The notes under the pieces were generated by a model. The model was given only the letters and a program-made list of their open reading frames with translations, did no database searches and was not told where the DNA came from. DNA of 64,000 nt from Sedimentitalea sp041224545 (GTDB lineage Bacteria; Pseudomonadota; Alphaproteobacteria; Rhodobacterales; Rhodobacteraceae): assembly GCF_041224545.1 (NCBI RefSeq), contig NZ_JBGFGP010000150.1, positions 124,001 to 188,000 of the forward strand. Direction: 5' to 3'. Positions 1 through 8,444 of this stretch are shown in pieces. A program made the translations under genes and the position numbers. Positions within the stretch are counted from its first letter, which is position 1, and each line of letters opens with the position of its first letter.

Positions 1-557
1 GGGTCCATCAGGCCGCCGATCGGCAGGTCGAAATACTTGTGCCCGTAGTAGAACATGATCAGCGCCAGCAGGAAGTTCGGCGTCGCCAGACCGAGATAGC
101 CGACAAAGGCCGATGTGTAATCGACCCATGTTTTCGAGCGCGCCGCGGCAAGCACGCCGAGCGGCAGGGCAATGAGATAGACAAAGAGAACAGCGGCGAG
201 ATTGACCAGAACCGTCAGCCACAGGCTTTCGCCGACAATGTCGGCAACCGGGCGGTCGAATTCGAAGGACCAGCCGAAATCGCCCTGGATCAGGCCCGAA
301 AATCCGTTTGGTCCGGGGATGAAACCGATCCAGATCAGGTATTGCTGGTACAGCGGACGATCAAGCGCGTATTCCTTGCGCAGGAATTCGGCCTTGTCGA
401 CCCCGCTGGACTGTCCGGTGGCACGCAACTCCGCGATCTGGTTCGACAGGTAGTCTCCGGGTGGCAGGTTGATGATCATGAACACCAGCGCCGACACCAC
501 CAGCAGCGTCAGCAGCATCGTGGCAAAGCGATAGAGCGCGTAGCGCAGAATGGCCAT
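1..557 (-). CDS. Peptide/nickel-type ABC transporter permease, DppB/OppB family (3' end cut by window)
   Basis: This is the N-terminal 185 codons of an inner-membrane permease of a peptide-class ABC importer. It starts MAILRYALYRFATML, followed by a first hydrophobic helix at about residues 9-30, as is usual for DppB-type subunits. A periplasmic loop with the family-typical LDRPLYQQY comes next. Further helices follow at about 105-125 and 145-165. The ATG (555-557) overlaps the TGA of the binding-protein gene (557-559), so the two are translationally coupled. The EAA loop that contacts the ATPase lies beyond the window. A second permease gene is expected further left, but this is not visible. 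Substrate cannot be told from sequence. Confidence 0.9.
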   Translation of the reverse strand, partial: MAILRYALYRFATMLLTLLVVSALVFMIINLPPGDYLSNQIAELRATGQSSGVDKAEFLRKEYALDRPLYQQYLIWIGFIPGPNGFSGLIQGDFGWSFEFDRPVADIVGESLWLTVLVNLAAVLFVYLIALPLGVLAAARSKTWVDYTSAFVGYLGLATPNFLLALIMFYYGHKYFDLPIGGLMD

Positions 558-2485
558 CAATTGGTCCCGTCAGGGGCAAAATAGAACTCGTCCGGGCGAT
601 GTATGCCGAAATGCGCGCCCGGATCCCATGCCCATAGTGCGATTTCGGGAACGTTGCGCAGCCGTTTGTTGACGACGACCGGCTGCGGGGCTTCGGCCAG
701 GGTGCCGATGGCAAACACGTTATCCGCGTGGATTTTCAGCATCTCGATCCAGGCGGCACTGCGCCCTTCGTCATCGGTCGCGTGTTCCCAATCGGCCAGG
801 AGCTCCATCAGGCGGATGGCAGGGGCCATGTCAGGGGCTTCGCCGGCCTCGTGGTTGGTCTGATAATATTGTCCCCATTTCGGCCAGGCAAAGAAAACCT
901 GATCGGTCGGCGCAACGTAGGCAGGCGACGTATAGGCGCGCGGGATACCGTTATCCCAGCCATACCAGACCGATGCCATGGTTTCGCCGGAATAGACGCG
1001 ATTGCGCAGGATGTCGCGATCAAGAGGGCGCATGACGAGCTTTACGCCGATCCCGCGCCAGTCGTCGGTGATGATCTGAAGCGCGTTCTCGACCTCCTGG
1101 CGTTCTCCGGCGGTTTCGATCACCAGTTCCATCGGTCGCCCGTCGGGCAGCAGGCGGATTCCGTCGGCTCCGCGCTGCGTCAGGCCTGCCTCGTCCAGCA
1201 GCGCATTGGCGGCTTCAGGGTCGTGCAGGGCCCAGGCATCGCGGTTTTCCTGCGAAAAGAACTGGCTGGCAGGCAGCACGGCCATCGCCCCCGGCTTGGC
1301 CAGTTTGAAATAGAGTGCCTTGTTGATCGTATCGCGGTCAATGGCAAGCGACAGGGCGCGACGCACCCTCACATCGCGCAACACCTCGCGCCAGGCCGGG
1401 TCGTTGTAGTTCAGGTTGGGATAGATCGCGATCTGCGAAGCGACGGCGTTGCCCCAGAGCAGCGTGCGGTAGTTGCCACCGTCGGCTTCTCCCTTGCGCA
1501 GGATCGAAATGTCGCGGAAGTCCAGACCGCGTGCCTGCAGGTCGGTTTCGCCGGCATTGGCCTTGGCTGCGATCAGGCCCGGGCTGACGATCTCCATTTC
1601 GACAACGTCGATATAGGGCAACTGGATCCCGTTGGGATCGAGCCGGTGGAAGTAGGGGTTGCGCACGAAGAGGTGCCGGATTTTCTTGCCCGAACTTGAA
1701 TTCATCCAGGGCTGGAGCGTCGGCAACTCGTGATTGTCGAACTGGTACATGTTGTCCAGCTTGTTGTGCAGCGACGCCCAGCTTCGGGCGCGCACATCCT
1801 CGATTGCTTCGGCGAGGGCGGCGGGATCGGCATAATCGCCGTGATACTGTTTCAGGAAATGCGCCGGACGATAGATGAACGGCGGGCGGGCCAGCGCCAG
1901 CGTGGCAAGGAAATTCGGGTTCGGTTGATCCCATTCATAGATGACCGTGGTTTCGTCGGGAAAGCTGACCCTGGGCAACGCGCCTTCGACACGCAGGAAA
2001 TCCGGAGGTCCGGACGGGCTGAGAAGTTCGTTATTGGCAACGTCCTTCCACCAGTATTCGAAATCGGCCGAGGTAAAGGGCGCGCCGTCCGACCATTTGT
2101 GACCGGGCCGCAGGCGCAGGGTAAAGACCTTGTCGCCGTCGTTTTCGAAGGACAGCAATATATCCGGTTGCAGCTGGTAATTCGCATCATAGCCGACCAG
2201 CCGCGCATAGCCATAGACCACCATCTGGCGGATGTCCTTGCTATGACTGACGAGCGTCTTGAGCGTGCCGCCCTGAACGCCCGCCGTTCTGCCGCGACTT
2301 TCAAGGTCAACCACCTGCGGTGCCCGCGGCAGCCGTTCCGCAACCGGCGGAAGATCACCGCGTTGGACCTCGGCCGACCAGAAGGTGCTTTCGACCGGCT
2401 CGGGAATGGACGGCGCGGCGAACAGTGGCGTTGCCAATAGGACAGCGACGACGCCGAGCAAGGCGCGACGGGAGGACTCAAACAT
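557..2485 (-). CDS. Extracellular solute-binding protein, family 5 (peptide-type ABC transporter)
   Basis: This 642-residue periplasmic binding protein captures the substrate for the adjacent permease and ATPase. A Sec signal peptide is visible at about residues 1-23 (charged start MFESSRR, hydrophobic core, ending LFA-AP). There is no lipobox cysteine. The body has family 5 landmarks: QPDILLSFENDGDKVFTLRL, then the GHKWSDGAPFTSADFEYWW block, and later VRRALSLAIDRDTIN. Its length, above the usual 500-550, resembles the YejA-like branch rather than DppA, but that is a weak hint. The ATG at 2485 overlaps the end of the ATPase gene by 8 bp. The ligand is unknown; oligopeptides are the default inference. 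Confidence 0.9.
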   Translation of the reverse strand: MFESSRRALLGVVAVLLATPLFAAPSIPEPVESTFWSAEVQRGDLPPVAERLPRAPQVVDLESRGRTAGVQGGTLKTLVSHSKDIRQMVVYGYARLVGYDANYQLQPDILLSFENDGDKVFTLRLRPGHKWSDGAPFTSADFEYWWKDVANNELLSPSGPPDFLRVEGALPRVSFPDETTVIYEWDQPNPNFLATLALARPPFIYRPAHFLKQYHGDYADPAALAEAIEDVRARSWASLHNKLDNMYQFDNHELPTLQPWMNSSSGKKIRHLFVRNPYFHRLDPNGIQLPYIDVVEMEIVSPGLIAAKANAGETDLQARGLDFRDISILRKGEADGGNYRTLLWGNAVASQIAIYPNLNYNDPAWREVLRDVRVRRALSLAIDRDTINKALYFKLAKPGAMAVLPASQFFSQENRDAWALHDPEAANALLDEAGLTQRGADGIRLLPDGRPMELVIETAGERQEVENALQIITDDWRGIGVKLVMRPLDRDILRNRVYSGETMASVWYGWDNGIPRAYTSPAYVAPTDQVFFAWPKWGQYYQTNHEAGEAPDMAPAIRLMELLADWEHATDDEGRSAAWIEMLKIHADNVFAIGTLAEAPQPVVVNKRLRNVPEIALWAWDPGAHFGIHRPDEFYFAPDGTN

Positions 2486-4250
2486 GACAACGCACCTTGT
2501 GACCGGGTTCCAGTTGCGTGAGCGAGGGTATCACGGTGTTTGAAAAACGAAAGGCCTCGGGCCATGACTCGGGAGAACCGGCCCCCTGAGCCACCAGTTT
2601 GAGGTTGATCGGCCGATCGATGTCCGGCTCCGGTTGTGCCGCGATCAACGCCTTGGTGTACGGGTGCTGCGGATTGTAGAACAGCGTTTCCGGCGGCGCC
2701 TGTTCCACCACCAGACCCTGGCGCATCACCGCGACCTCGTCGGCGATGCGGGCAACGACTGCCAGATCGTGACTGATGAACAGGTACGACAGGTTCATCT
2801 TGTCGCGAATGTCTTCGAGCAGCGTCAGGATCTGTTCCTGCACGCTCACGTCAAGCGCGCTGGTCGGTTCGTCACAGACGATCAGTGCGGGGTCGAGCAT
2901 CATGGCCCGCGCGATCGACAGGCGCTGGCGCTGGCCGCCGGAAAAGGCATGGGGATAGCGTTGCAGCATGTCCGGGTTCATCCCCACCGCGCGCAGCCGT
3001 TCCGCCGCCATATCGCGACGTTCCGCCGCCGTTCCGATCCGGTGAATGTCCAGCGGCTCGGTGAGCGCGTCGAGGATGCGCATCCGGGGGCTGAGGGAGG
3101 AATAGGGATCCTGGAACACCATCTGGGCCTGTTTCTGGAACGCGATGCGCGCGGCCCTGTCCATCTTGTGAACAGCGATGGGGTCGCTGTCGGGATGGGC
3201 GCGGAAAAGCACCTCGCCACCGGCATCCGGCGGTTCGGCGCCCAGTGCAATCCGGGCGGCGGTGGTCTTGCCCGAACCGCTTTCGCCGACAATCGCCAGC
3301 GTCTTGCCACGGGGCAGGTTCAGGTCGACGCCCCGGCAGGCATGGATCAGAAGATCGGGCTTCCACATGGACTGGCTGCGCATCGTATAGGTCTTGGACA
3401 CAGCGTTCAGTTGCAGGATCAGATCGTCCTGTTCCAGCGGCGGCGCCAGTTCCGGTTCGCCGGGGATTGCGGGTGCCGCGTCAAACAACTGCTGCGTATA
3501 GGGGTGGGCCGGCGCACTTAGCAGGGCCTCGGCTCTGCCCGCTTCCATGACCCGCCCGCGGTTCATGACGACGACCTGCTCTGCCATGTTGGCCACCACC
3601 CCGAGATCATGGGTGACCAGGATCATCGCCATGCCGGTTTCCGCCTGAAGCTCTTTCATCAGACCCAGAACCTGTGCCTGTGTCGTCACGTCCAGCGCCG
3701 TGGTCGGCTCGTCCGCGATCAGCAGGTCCGGCTGGCTGACCATCGCCATGGCGATCATCGCGCGTTGCCGCATGCCGCCCGACATCTCGAAAGGGTAGGA
3801 CTCATACGCCCGCTCGGGGTCGGGAAAGCCCACCCGCTCAAATTTTTCAAGAACGATGCGTTTGGCATCGCGTTCGCGCATGTTCTTGTGCAGCCAGAGG
3901 ACTTCGCTCACCTGGTTACCGATCTTGTGCAGCGGCGACAGCGAGCGCATCGGTTCCTGAAAAATCATCGACACCGCGTCACCGCGAATGTCCCGCATCC
4001 GGCGTTCTTTCAGTCCGGTCAGTTCAACGCCACCGCTGCGTCCGTTCAGCGTGATCCGGCCACTGCGGATCTGCGCGATACGCGGCAGGATGCGCAGAAT
4101 AGCCCGACAGGTCACCGTCTTGCCAGACCCGGATTCCCCGACCAGCGCGAGGGTCTGACCGGGCATCACCTCAAAGCCGACATTCCTGACGACATCCGGT
4201 CCCTTGCCAAAGCCGATGCGGAGATCTTCGACCGACAAGAGTGGGGTCAT
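2478..4250 (-). CDS. Fused double ATP-binding subunit of a peptide-type ABC transporter
   Basis: This 590-residue protein carries two complete ABC domains in one chain, equivalent to DppD plus DppF. Domain 1 has Walker A GESGSGKT at residues 38-45 and signature MSGGMRQR. Domain 2 has a second GESGSGKT near residue 320 and signature FSGGQRQR near 435. Both have DEPTTALD or DEPTSALD Walker B segments and the C-terminal peptide-class extension. An in-frame ATG exists at 4412, but it would add 54 low-complexity residues. The ATG at 4250 gives MTPLLSVEDLRIGFG, which fits the family start, so it was chosen. The gene is first in the operon, ahead of the binding protein, which is not the common order. 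Confidence 0.9.
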   Translation of the reverse strand: MTPLLSVEDLRIGFGKGPDVVRNVGFEVMPGQTLALVGESGSGKTVTCRAILRILPRIAQIRSGRITLNGRSGGVELTGLKERRMRDIRGDAVSMIFQEPMRSLSPLHKIGNQVSEVLWLHKNMRERDAKRIVLEKFERVGFPDPERAYESYPFEMSGGMRQRAMIAMAMVSQPDLLIADEPTTALDVTTQAQVLGLMKELQAETGMAMILVTHDLGVVANMAEQVVVMNRGRVMEAGRAEALLSAPAHPYTQQLFDAAPAIPGEPELAPPLEQDDLILQLNAVSKTYTMRSQSMWKPDLLIHACRGVDLNLPRGKTLAIVGESGSGKTTAARIALGAEPPDAGGEVLFRAHPDSDPIAVHKMDRAARIAFQKQAQMVFQDPYSSLSPRMRILDALTEPLDIHRIGTAAERRDMAAERLRAVGMNPDMLQRYPHAFSGGQRQRLSIARAMMLDPALIVCDEPTSALDVSVQEQILTLLEDIRDKMNLSYLFISHDLAVVARIADEVAVMRQGLVVEQAPPETLFYNPQHPYTKALIAAQPEPDIDRPINLKLVAQGAGSPESWPEAFRFSNTVIPSLTQLEPGHKVRCHV

Positions 4251-4453
4251 CCAGGCGCGTCCGTCTGTCCGTGTCTTTGCCGTTTCATGCGCTTGCGTAC
4301 CCACTCCTTGCTGTGTTGCACCTTCGCTTGGCTGTGTGCCGGTAGTCAAACATGAATTTCCCGGAGCGCTGCCGACGCCGGAAATCGTGAGCGGGGCTAC
4401 ACATTTGCACACGTATTTGTCATGAGTGTCGAACCGATCACGAAGGATCCGAA

Positions 4454-4951
4454 ATGACCAGCCGCCTTGACCTCTTCATCGACCGCATGGTGTCGCAACG
4501 TGCCTGTCTTGACTATGCGATCGCCCAAACCGCAGATATGCCGGGGCCGGTGTTCGAACTCGGGCTTGGCAACGGGCGCACCTATCACCACATGCGCAGC
4601 CGGATAAGCGGGCGCGACATCCATGTGTTCGAACGCGCGGTGGCCTCGCATCCCGACAGCACACCGCCCGAGGAGCTGACAATACTTGGCGACGTGACCG
4701 AAACGCTGCCCTGGACCCTGGCGCGCATGGGGCCGGTGGCCAGCCTGATCCACGCGGATCTTGGGGGGCACAACCGTGACAAGAATGACATCTTCGCGCG
4801 CAAGGTTTCACCCCTGATCGAACCCCTGCTGGCGTCGGGCGGCATCATGGTGTCCAGCGACAGGATGTATTTTGATGCGCTCGAAGAGATGCCGCTGCCC
4901 GAAGGGGCGGTGCCCGAACGCTGTTTTGTCTATCGGAAACCAAGGCACTGA
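4454..4951 (+). CDS. Small SAM-dependent methyltransferase-like protein (Methyltransf_17 type)
   Basis: This 165-residue protein has a class I methyltransferase signature: VFELGLGNGRTYHHM (about residues 34-48) is the SAM-binding glycine loop, followed by an acidic HVFE. Its length and arrangement match a family known mainly from alphaproteobacteria and usually left without an assigned substrate. The start is supported by AAGGA about 8 nt upstream of the ATG. It lies upstream of the phosphate acyltransferase and kinase genes on the same strand, with 112 nt between. Co-transcription is therefore possible but not shown. The reaction is unknown. Confidence 0.7.
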   Translation: MTSRLDLFIDRMVSQRACLDYAIAQTADMPGPVFELGLGNGRTYHHMRSRISGRDIHVFERAVASHPDSTPPEELTILGDVTETLPWTLARMGPVASLIHADLGGHNRDKNDIFARKVSPLIEPLLASGGIMVSSDRMYFDALEEMPLPEGAVPERCFVYRKPRH

Positions 4952-5063
4952 AGGGCGTTTCACGGCTTCACCGCTCTGTTGCTGAAGACGGGCGGGCTGA
5001 TCGCGGTGGCGTTGGCCGCTGAAACTCGCTAGGCGTGAAACACAACGTTCTCGCGGGGGATCC

Positions 5064-6437
5064 ATGCAGAATATTCCGTTTGACGATCTGACCGTCGGCA
5101 TGGAGGCCGAAACGACCCGCCTGTGCCGCGCGGATGATCTCTATGTTTTCGCCAATGCCTCGGGCAACCTCAATCCGATGCATTTGCCCAAGGCGGATGG
5201 GGATGGCGATGGCGTGCCGGAATCCATCGCGCCTTCGATGTGGGTCGGCTCCCTGATCTCGGGCGTGCTGGGATGCCAGCTGCCGGGCCCGGGTACGCTC
5301 TATCACCGCCAATCTCTGCGCTTTGTCGGACGGGCACAGGCCGGTGACATGCTGACTGTCAAGGTTCGGCTTATTGCCAAAGGCGCCGATCGGAAAGTCA
5401 CGTTCGAGACCTGGGTCGAGCGCGCCGACGGATCGCGGATCGTCGACGGGGAGGCCGAAGTCATCGCACCGCAGAGGCCGGTTCGATTCGATGCGGCGGA
5501 TGTGCCGGGCCTGACCGTACAATATCACCGTCATTTCGACCGGCTGCTGGAACTTGCCGAGCCGCTGCCGGCGATACCAACGGCCGTCGTGGCGCCGGAA
5601 AAGCCGGACGCGCTTGGCGGAGCGATGCTTGCGGCGCGCCATACGCTCATCGACCCTATCCTCATCGGACATCCGGACAGGATTGCCGAAGCAGCCGAGG
5701 CCGAAGATATCGACATCAGCTCATGTCGCATCGTCGAAGCCCGCGATCATCGTCTGGCGGCACAGGCGGCGGTCCGCATGGTGCTCGACAAGCAGGCCGG
5801 GGCGATCATGAAGGGGCATCTTCACACCGACATCCTGCTGGGCGAAGTCATCAAGCGGGAAGGCGGGTTGCGCCGGGGCGGCCGCCGTATCAGCCATGTT
5901 TTCGTCCTGGACGTTCCGGGCCTCGATCACTTGCTCATGGTGACCGATGCCGCGATCAACATCGCACCCGACCTGCGCACCAAGGCGGATATCGTTCAGA
6001 ATGCCATCGACCTTGCCCTGACGCTTGGGGTCGAACAACCCAAGGCCGGAATCCTGTCGGCCGTTGAAACCGTGAACCCGGCCATTCAGTCGACGCTCGA
6101 TGCGGCAATCCTGTCCAAGATGGCGGATCGTGGCCAGATTTCCGGCGGTCTGGTCGACGGACCGCTGGCGATGGATAACGCTGTCGATCTTGGCGCCGCG
6201 GCGACCAAGGGTATCACCTCGCTGGTGGCGGGGCGGGCCGACATCCTGGTCGCTCCGAACATGGAGACGGGCAATATGCTCGCCAAGGAACTGACCTTTC
6301 TGGCACAGGCCCGTGCCGGAGGCGTCGTCATGGGGGCCAAGTGCCCGATCATCCTGACGAGCCGCTCGGATGACGAACAGTCGCGCCTCGCGTCCTGCGC
6401 GATTGCGGCGCTGAATGCGGCAGGGGGCGTGGCATGA
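5064..6437 (+). CDS. Bifunctional MaoC-like enoyl-CoA hydratase / phosphate acyltransferase fusion
   Basis: This 457-residue fusion has an N-terminal hot-dog MaoC-like domain (about residues 10-135; FANASGNLNPMH is the hydratase-type segment). A C-terminal phosphate acetyl/butyryltransferase domain runs from about 165 to the end (EKPDALGGAMLAARH, then GHLHTDILLGEV). The C-terminal domain would convert acyl-CoA plus phosphate to acyl phosphate and CoA in the cytoplasm. The downstream kinase overlaps this gene by 4 bp (ATGA) and would turn acyl phosphate into ATP and a carboxylate. Fusions of this type are known in rhizobia and relatives. The preferred acyl chain is unknown. The N-terminal domain could be catalytic or a substrate-recognition module. 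Confidence 0.88.
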   Translation: MQNIPFDDLTVGMEAETTRLCRADDLYVFANASGNLNPMHLPKADGDGDGVPESIAPSMWVGSLISGVLGCQLPGPGTLYHRQSLRFVGRAQAGDMLTVKVRLIAKGADRKVTFETWVERADGSRIVDGEAEVIAPQRPVRFDAADVPGLTVQYHRHFDRLLELAEPLPAIPTAVVAPEKPDALGGAMLAARHTLIDPILIGHPDRIAEAAEAEDIDISSCRIVEARDHRLAAQAAVRMVLDKQAGAIMKGHLHTDILLGEVIKREGGLRRGGRRISHVFVLDVPGLDHLLMVTDAAINIAPDLRTKADIVQNAIDLALTLGVEQPKAGILSAVETVNPAIQSTLDAAILSKMADRGQISGGLVDGPLAMDNAVDLGAAATKGITSLVAGRADILVAPNMETGNMLAKELTFLAQARAGGVVMGAKCPIILTSRSDDEQSRLASCAIAALNAAGGVA

Positions 6438-7576
6438 GCGCCATCCTGACCTTCAACGCCGGCAGTTCCTCGTTGAAATTCAGCCTGTATCGCTTTGCGG
6501 ATGATCCAGAGTTGCTGATCTCGGGCCAGGTCGAAAATCTCGGGCCTGTTGCACGGCTGGTGCTGGGCGACGGGGCGCCACGTGAAATCGGCCCCGCCGA
6601 TCACGGCGTCGCGGTTCAGACCATCCTGTCCGCGCTCGACGACGATCTCAGCGATCTGCAGGTGCTTGGTGTCGGCCATAGGATCGTGCATGGCGGCAAG
6701 GCGTTCGACGCGCCCGTCGAACTGACCGATGACGTGCTCGCCCAACTGGAGACACTGGTTCCACTGGCGCCGCTGCATCAACCGCATAACCTGCTGGCCG
6801 TGTCAGCGGCCCGCGCCGCGTTCCCTCTCGCGCGTCAGATCGGTTGTTTTGATACCGCGTTTCACCGCGGGCATCCCTTTGTCAACGACGCCTTCGCCCT
6901 GCCCCGGCGCTTCTATGATCAGGGCGTGCGCCGTTATGGCTTTCACGGCCTGTCTTATGACTATATTTCCAGTGTGCTGAGACGTGACTGGCCAGACCTC
7001 GCCAGGGGGCGGGTGGTGATCTGCCACCTGGGCAACGGCGCGTCGATGTGCGCGGTGGCAGATGGCCAGAGTGTCGGCTCGACCATGGGCTTCTCGGCTC
7101 TGGATGGTCTTCCGATGGGAACACGGTGCGGACAGCTTGACCCCGGCGTATTGCTATACCTGATGGCGCAGGGTATGACGCATGCGCAGATCGAACACAT
7201 GCTGTATTCCGAAAGCGGGCTGCTGGGCCTGTCCGGGATCAGCCATGACATGCGCCGCCTGTTGCAGAGCGACGATCCGCGCGCCGCGGATGCGATCGAG
7301 TATTATGTCTTTCGCATTCGCCGCGAACTCGGCGCGATGGCGGCGGTGCTGGGGGGGCTTGATGGCGTCGTCCTCACCGGCGGCATCGGTGAAAACGCGG
7401 CCCGGATCCGCGCCAGCGTGATCGAAGGGCTGGACTTTCTGGGGCTCCGGCTTGACGCTGCCGCAAACGCGGCCGGCCATGTCGACATCGGAACAGGTCC
7501 GGCCCGTATCCTTGTCATCAGGACGGACGAGGAAAGGGTGATCGCGCGCGCTGTCGCCGCGGCACTTGCCGATTGA
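6434..7576 (+). CDS. ackA: Acetate/propionate kinase
   Basis: This 380-residue acetokinase family enzyme interconverts acyl phosphate plus ADP and carboxylate plus ATP. Family motifs are present: NAGSSSLKFSLYR at 7-19, YGFHGLSYDY in the middle, HLGNGASMCAV near 196, and a C-terminal GGIGENAARIR. The length is slightly below the roughly 400 of E. coli AckA but usual for alphaproteobacteria. The ATG overlaps the stop of the acyltransferase fusion, which argues that the two act in sequence. Specificity (acetate, propionate or butyrate) cannot be fixed from the sequence, so the symbol is used in its broad sense. Confidence 0.93.
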   Translation: MSAILTFNAGSSSLKFSLYRFADDPELLISGQVENLGPVARLVLGDGAPREIGPADHGVAVQTILSALDDDLSDLQVLGVGHRIVHGGKAFDAPVELTDDVLAQLETLVPLAPLHQPHNLLAVSAARAAFPLARQIGCFDTAFHRGHPFVNDAFALPRRFYDQGVRRYGFHGLSYDYISSVLRRDWPDLARGRVVICHLGNGASMCAVADGQSVGSTMGFSALDGLPMGTRCGQLDPGVLLYLMAQGMTHAQIEHMLYSESGLLGLSGISHDMRRLLQSDDPRAADAIEYYVFRIRRELGAMAAVLGGLDGVVLTGGIGENAARIRASVIEGLDFLGLRLDAAANAAGHVDIGTGPARILVIRTDEERVIARAVAAALAD

Positions 7577-7590
7577 ACGAAAGGAAGCAC

Positions 7591-8220
7591 ATGCTGTTCT
7601 ATGATTGCTCGACCGCTCCAAACCCGCGCCGTGCGCGCATGTTCATCGCCGAAAAAGGGCTGGAACCGGAAACCCGCGACATCAGCATCGCCAGGGGACA
7701 GCAACTTGAGCCCGAGTTCCGCGCGGTCAATCCGCGCGCGACCCTGCCGGTTCTCGTGACCGACGACGGGATCGCGCTCACCGAGAATCTCGGTATTGCC
7801 GCCTATCTCGAAGCGCAGCATCCCGAGCCGCCCCTGATGGGGCGCACGCCTGATGAAAAGGGGCTGGTGCTGATGTGGACGGCGATCGCCGAGCAGCAGG
7901 GCGGACAGCCGATCGCCGAGGCATTGCGCAATTCGAACCCGCGTATGAAAGGCCGCGCCATTCCGGGCCCGCAAAATTACGAACAGATCCCCGAACTCGC
8001 GGAACGGGGCAAGGCGCGGGTCGCCACGTTCTTCGATCTGATCGAGGCGCGCCTCAGGGAAAGCCCGTTTCTCGCCGCTGACCATTTTACCCTGGCCGAT
8101 ATCACCGCCTTTGTTTTCATCGATTTCGCCCGTGTCATCCGGATGCGCATACCAGAGGGCAACTCGGCAAGCCGGACCTGGTTCGACAACATCGCCGCGC
8201 GCCCAAGCGCCGCGCGCTAA
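7591..8220 (+). CDS. Glutathione S-transferase-like protein
   Basis: This 209-residue cytosolic GST-fold protein has an N-terminal thioredoxin-like half (MLFYDCSTAPNPRRARMF, then the cis-proline segment RATLPVLVTDD and the ENLGIAAYLEA helix). A helical C-terminal half ends in HFTLADITAFVFIDFAR. The ATG at 7591 was chosen because AAGGAAG lies just upstream. A TTG at 7573 overlapping the kinase stop is open in frame but lacks such a site. Only 14 nt separate it from the kinase, so it is probably co-transcribed. The substrate is unknown, and a link to acyl phosphate metabolism is only suggested by position. Confidence 0.85.
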   Translation: MLFYDCSTAPNPRRARMFIAEKGLEPETRDISIARGQQLEPEFRAVNPRATLPVLVTDDGIALTENLGIAAYLEAQHPEPPLMGRTPDEKGLVLMWTAIAEQQGGQPIAEALRNSNPRMKGRAIPGPQNYEQIPELAERGKARVATFFDLIEARLRESPFLAADHFTLADITAFVFIDFARVIRMRIPEGNSASRTWFDNIAARPSAAR

Positions 8221-8444
8221 AGTGTTTCACGGCAGAGCCGACGCATCCGACACTGATCGAAGAATGATATATTTCACGCGTCAGGTGATCCCGGATCTTT
8301 CAATTCGATCGCCAGAGGCCCGGCCTTTTTTCCTGCTGAAAATATCCCGGGGAGCGCGAGGGGCAGCGCCCCTCGCCCGTCGCGGCGCCGAAGGCGACGC
8401 AAATCCTTGCGATGGCATCGCGGTCGCAGCAGGCGCCAGACAAT
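8221..8444. other. Convergent intergenic region with hairpin and possible degenerate repeat
   Basis: These 224 nt lie between two genes that end toward each other. I see no coding potential. They contain a T-run (about 8325-8331) after a short GC-rich stretch, which could end transcription from the left. They also contain a perfect 9-bp hairpin (8356-8376) and a stretch at 8266-8310 resembling the palindromic repeat described at 29601-29770. Confidence 0.5.
8356..8376. repeat. Perfect 9-bp inverted repeat with 3-nt loop
   Basis: Arms GCGAGGGGC (8356-8364) and GCCCCTCGC (8368-8376) surround the loop AGC. It sits in a convergent gap, so it could protect or terminate both transcripts. No T-tract follows on the plus side. 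Confidence 0.7.

Noticed and set aside
4957..5041. 8-bp inverted repeat GTTTCACG ... CGTGAAAC upstream of the MaoC fusion gene
   Set aside because: Arms are about 70 nt apart with no supporting structure between them; not enough to call an operator.
4957..8233. 10-bp direct repeat GTTTCACGGC at 4957-4966 and 8224-8233 flanking the acyl phosphate gene cluster
   Set aside because: Too short to mark an insertion, with no integrase or transposase nearby; treated as coincidence.
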